Source of the DNA: Fusobacterium gastrosuis
GTDB lineage: Bacteria; Fusobacteriota; Fusobacteriia; Fusobacteriales; Fusobacteriaceae
Assembly (NCBI RefSeq): GCF_900095285.1
Contig: NZ_LT607734.1
Coordinates: 1,116,001 to 1,180,000, forward strand
DNA: 64,000 nucleotides
Direction of reading: 5' to 3'
The notes under the pieces were generated by a model that searched no databases, had not been told where the DNA came from, and saw nothing but the letters and a program-made list of their open reading frames with translations. Both the position numbers and the translations under genes were made by a program. Below are positions 61,770 through 64,000 of the stretch, one piece after another. Positions within the stretch are counted from its first letter, which is position 1; the number at the start of each line of letters is the position of its first letter.

Positions 61770-63212
61770 ATGATAAAAGAATGGGAATCAGTCATAGGAC
61801 TTGAAGTACACTTACAATTAAAGACAGGTACAAAGGTTTGGTGTGGATGTAGTTCTGAGTATGATGAACAAGGAATAAATCTACATACTTGTCCTATTTG
61901 CCTTGGGCATCCAGGAGCTTTACCTAAACTTAATAAAAAAGTAGTAAATTATGCGTTAAAAGCAGCTTTAGCATTAAATTGTAAAATTAATAAAGAAAGT
62001 GGATTTGACAGAAAAAATTATTTTTATCCAGATGCACCTAAGAACTACCAAATAACACAGTTTGAAAAGTCATATGCAGAAAAAGGATATATAGAATTCA
62101 AATTAAATTCCGGAAGAGAAGTAAAAGTTGGAATAACTAAAATTCAAATAGAGGAGGATACAGCAAAAGCAATACATGCAAAAAATGAATCTTATTTGAA
62201 TTACAACAGAGCTTCAATACCTTTGATAGAAATAATCTCTGAACCTGATATGAGAACTTCTGAAGAAGCTTACGAATATTTGAATACTTTAAAAAATATA
62301 ATAAAGTATACAGGTATAAGTGATGTATCTATGGAACTTGGTTCTTTAAGATGTGATGCAAATATATCTGTTATGGAAAAAGGTTCGAAAGTGTTTGGAA
62401 CAAGAGTAGAAGTGAAGAATCTAAATTCATTTAAAGCAGTTGCAAGAGCCATTGATTACGAAATTGGAAGACAGATTGAACTTATTCAAAATGGTGGAAA
62501 AGTTGATCAAGAAACAAGACTTTGGGACGAAGAAAATCAAATTACAAAGGTTATGAGATCTAAAGAAGAAGCAATGGATTACAGATATTTTAATGAGCCA
62601 GATTTATTAAAACTTGTAATTACAGATGAAGAAATAGAAAATGTTAAAAAAGACATGCCAGAGTCTAGATTGGCAAAAGTAGAAAGATTTAAAACTACTT
62701 ATGGAATAGATGAAACAGAAGCATTAATCTTAACAGAAGAAATAGAATTATCTGAATATTTTGAAGCAGTTGTTAGAAATTCTGGGAATCCTAAAATAAG
62801 TGCTAACTGGGTTTTAACAGAAGTTTTAAGGGTTTTAAAAAATAAAAATATTGATATAGAAAAATTTTCAATGTCAGCTGATAGTTTAGCTAAGATAATA
62901 AAATTAATAGATAGTAAAGTAATCTCTTCAAAAATAGCGAAGGAACTTTTTGAAATATGTTTAGTTGATTTAAGAGATCCTGAGGTAATAGTTAAAGAAA
63001 AATCTATGGTACAGGTTTCTGATAGTTCTGAAATAGAAAAAATGGTAGATGAAGTTTTGGTTGCTAATCAAAAAATGGTAGAGGATTATAAAAATGCCGA
63101 TGATGGAAGAAAACCAAGAGTTTTAAAGGGAATTGTCGGTCAAGTGATGAAACTTTCAAAAGGAAAAGCAAATCCTGAATTAGTAAATGAACTAATTTTG
63201 AAAAAAATTTAA
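61770..63212 (+). CDS. gatB: Asp-tRNA(Asn)/Glu-tRNA(Gln) amidotransferase subunit B
   Basis: 480 aa. GatB activates the mischarged tRNA's carboxylate with ATP and amidates it with the ammonia delivered by GatA. N-terminal signature SVIGLEVHLQLKTGTKVWCGC with zinc-type cysteines CGC and CPIC (HTCPICLGHPGALP), the NRASIPLIEIISEPD active-site stretch and the C-terminal YqeY-like tail domain (from about 330 on). AAGGAG before ATG 61770. A terminator follows. Presence of gatCAB implies indirect Gln-tRNA and/or Asn-tRNA formation. Confidence 0.96.
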   Translation: MIKEWESVIGLEVHLQLKTGTKVWCGCSSEYDEQGINLHTCPICLGHPGALPKLNKKVVNYALKAALALNCKINKESGFDRKNYFYPDAPKNYQITQFEKSYAEKGYIEFKLNSGREVKVGITKIQIEEDTAKAIHAKNESYLNYNRASIPLIEIISEPDMRTSEEAYEYLNTLKNIIKYTGISDVSMELGSLRCDANISVMEKGSKVFGTRVEVKNLNSFKAVARAIDYEIGRQIELIQNGGKVDQETRLWDEENQITKVMRSKEEAMDYRYFNEPDLLKLVITDEEIENVKKDMPESRLAKVERFKTTYGIDETEALILTEEIELSEYFEAVVRNSGNPKISANWVLTEVLRVLKNKNIDIEKFSMSADSLAKIIKLIDSKVISSKIAKELFEICLVDLRDPEVIVKEKSMVQVSDSSEIEKMVDEVLVANQKMVEDYKNADDGRKPRVLKGIVGQVMKLSKGKANPELVNELILKKI

Positions 63213-63229
63213 GTTAAACAAAATTATAT

Positions 63230-63262
63230 GAAGGTTGTTATTAATTAACAATCTTCTTTTTT
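63230..63262 (+). terminator. Terminator of gatCAB
   Basis: 11-bp stem GAAGGTTGTTA (63230-63240) with TAACAATCTTC (63246-63256, one G-U), loop TTAAT, then TTTTTT. Confidence 0.85.
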
Positions 63263-63448
63263 ATTTTATGTAAAAACATAACTTTACCATACTTAAATTA
63301 TGTTTTCATAAAAAATTCAATATCTTCAGCTAATTTCTGTTATCGCAGTGGCTAGAAATCCTAGAATGATTCCATTATTAGAAATAATAAGAAAAATTAA
63401 ATTGTCCAAAAAATTAGAAAAAAATATTAAAAAAATTTACAAAAAAAC
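63263..63448 (+). other. Intergenic stretch with a coding-like fragment, no clear gene
   Basis: One plus-strand frame from about 63325 reads LISVIAVARNPRMIPLLEI and continues lysine-rich to a TAA at about 63480. It has no ribosome site or ATG, and runs into the ilv promoter, so I treat it as a gene remnant or chance frame rather than a gene. Confidence 0.3.
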
Positions 63449-63477
63449 TTGCTTTTTTTTTGAAAGTAAGTTAATAT
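63449..63477 (+). promoter_or_regulatory. Promoter of the ilv operon
   Basis: TTGCTT (63449-63454), 17-bp spacer, TAATAT (63472-63477), about 25 nt before the leader-peptide ribosome site. Leader RNA is about 265 nt long. Confidence 0.55.
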
Positions 63478-63510
63478 AAATGAAATAAAAATTTTTAGGA
63501 GAGAAATAGA

Positions 63511-63600
63511 ATGTTTATATCAACTAACTTAGTTATTATTAACATACTTCTAATTCTGGTGATTATTATTCTAGTGATAATCAGCAGTTTTTTAGTATAA
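63511..63600 (+). CDS. Branched-chain amino acid leader peptide
   Basis: 29 codons, ATG 63511 behind TTAGGAGAG, stop TAA 63598-63600. Of the 29 residues, 10 are Ile, 6 Leu and 4 Val, mostly contiguous (NILLILVIIILVII). Such a peptide in front of ilvD, with a terminator 90 nt downstream, is the hallmark of ribosome-mediated attenuation: stalling on Ile/Leu/Val codons when charged tRNAs are scarce lets transcription continue. Analogous to ilvL/ivbL of enteric bacteria but unrelated in sequence. The antiterminator partner could not be identified by eye. Confidence 0.85.
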   Translation: MFISTNLVIINILLILVIIILVIISSFLV

Positions 63601-63689
63601 ATAAAACAAAGTTAGGGAATGAGTATAAAAATAAGATAGATGTTTAATAATAAGTGTAACAGCTAAAATTAATTAAAATCAGTTTATTC

Positions 63690-63718
63690 AAATACAGCCT
63701 AACGGCTGTATTTTTTTT
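63690..63718 (+). terminator. Attenuator terminator of the ilv leader
   Basis: 10-bp perfect stem AAATACAGCC (63690-63699) with GGCTGTATTT (63704-63713), loop TAAC, then further T to 63718. Lies between the leader peptide and ilvD. Confidence 0.88.
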
Positions 63719-63750
63719 AGCAAAAAATATAATTAAGGAGAGTGTTTTTA

Positions 63751-64000
63751 ATGGGGAGAAGTAATAATTTAACATGTGGGACAGCAAGAGCACCACATAG
63801 ATCATTACTGAAAAGCTTGGGCTTTGTGAATGAGGAAATGGATAGACCGATAATTGGAATAGCAAATTCATTTAATGAGATAATTCCGGGGCATGTACAT
63901 TTGAATACATTAGTTCAAGCAGTAAAAGATGGAATTAGGAATGCAGGAGGAATTCCAATGGAATTTAATACTATTGGGATTTGCGATGGTTTAGCAATGA
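63751..64000 (+). CDS. ilvD: Dihydroxy-acid dehydratase IlvD, N-terminal part running off the right edge
   Basis: The first 83 codons are inside the window. They read [20 protein letters not shown], then [17 protein letters not shown] and [10 protein letters not shown], matching the IlvD/Edd family N-terminus, where the cysteines of this region ligate the iron-sulfur cluster. IlvD makes the 2-keto acids of valine and isoleucine. AAGGAG ten bases before ATG 63751. Controlled by the leader peptide and attenuator just upstream; more ilv/leu genes are expected beyond the window. Confidence 0.93.
   Translation, partial: MGRSNNLTCGTARAPHRSLLKSLGFVNEEMDRPIIGIANSFNEIIPGHVHLNTLVQAVKDGIRNAGGIPMEFNTIGICDGLAM

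Overview
The window looks like a chromosomal segment of a Fusobacterium-type bacterium (fusobacterial genus fairly likely, species not determinable here). It is very AT-rich and codes almost wall to wall. It combines diderm genes (lpxC-fabZ-lpxA-lpxI-lpxB-msbA, periplasmic TRAP binding proteins, lipoproteins) with Firmicutes-like traits (short NusA without the C-terminal acidic repeats, GatCAB, S-box riboswitch, sigma-70 promoters with 17-bp spacers, many U-tract terminators). No CRISPR array, prophage, intact insertion sequence, rRNA or tRNA gene was recognised.

Layout. 1-620: start of an unidentified minus-strand gene with a promoter and a 31-codon leader ORF, and the promoter and hairpin leader of the next operon. 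625-6993: translation/transcription operon rimP-nusA-ylxR(L7Ae fusion)-infB-rbfA-recJ. 7036-16044: protein quality control (tig, clpP, clpX, lon), then engB and valS. 16098-19716 (minus): SAM-riboswitch-controlled methionine ABC importer with two binding proteins. 20119-28403: sialic acid uptake and catabolism operon (nanM, LacI-type regulator, siaP, fused siaQM, nanK, nanQ, nanA, nanE) behind a promoter overlapped by two fused palindromic operators. 28571-36637: pcrA/uvrD and the lipid A operon ending in msbA. 36889-40126: ssb, a PduO-type adenosyltransferase, divergent dps with a PerR-like box, and a lipoprotein amidase followed by three small unknown genes. 40362-47935: a second TRAP transporter, a HAD phosphatase, a nitroreductase and a polar amino-acid ABC importer. 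48007-51822 (minus): heterodimeric ABC exporter behind a structured attenuator leader. 51833-59874: nagA, rph-rdgB, a small secreted protein, an EamA permease, a membrane/coiled-coil protein-maf-mreB, scpB-rluB. 60000-63212: gatCAB. 63449 to the end: branched-chain amino acid attenuator with an Ile/Leu/Val leader peptide, then the start of ilvD.

Functional links. Sialic acid imported by SiaPQM is mutarotated by NanM/NanQ, cleaved by NanA, phosphorylated by NanK and epimerised by NanE to GlcNAc-6-P; nagA, 23 kb away, supplies the next step. Regulation by cis-acting RNA is a theme: an S-box aptamer, a ribosome-mediated ilv attenuator, a second leader ORF, and an unassigned structured leader in front of the drug-type exporter. 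That exporter leader is my best candidate for something undescribed in this window.
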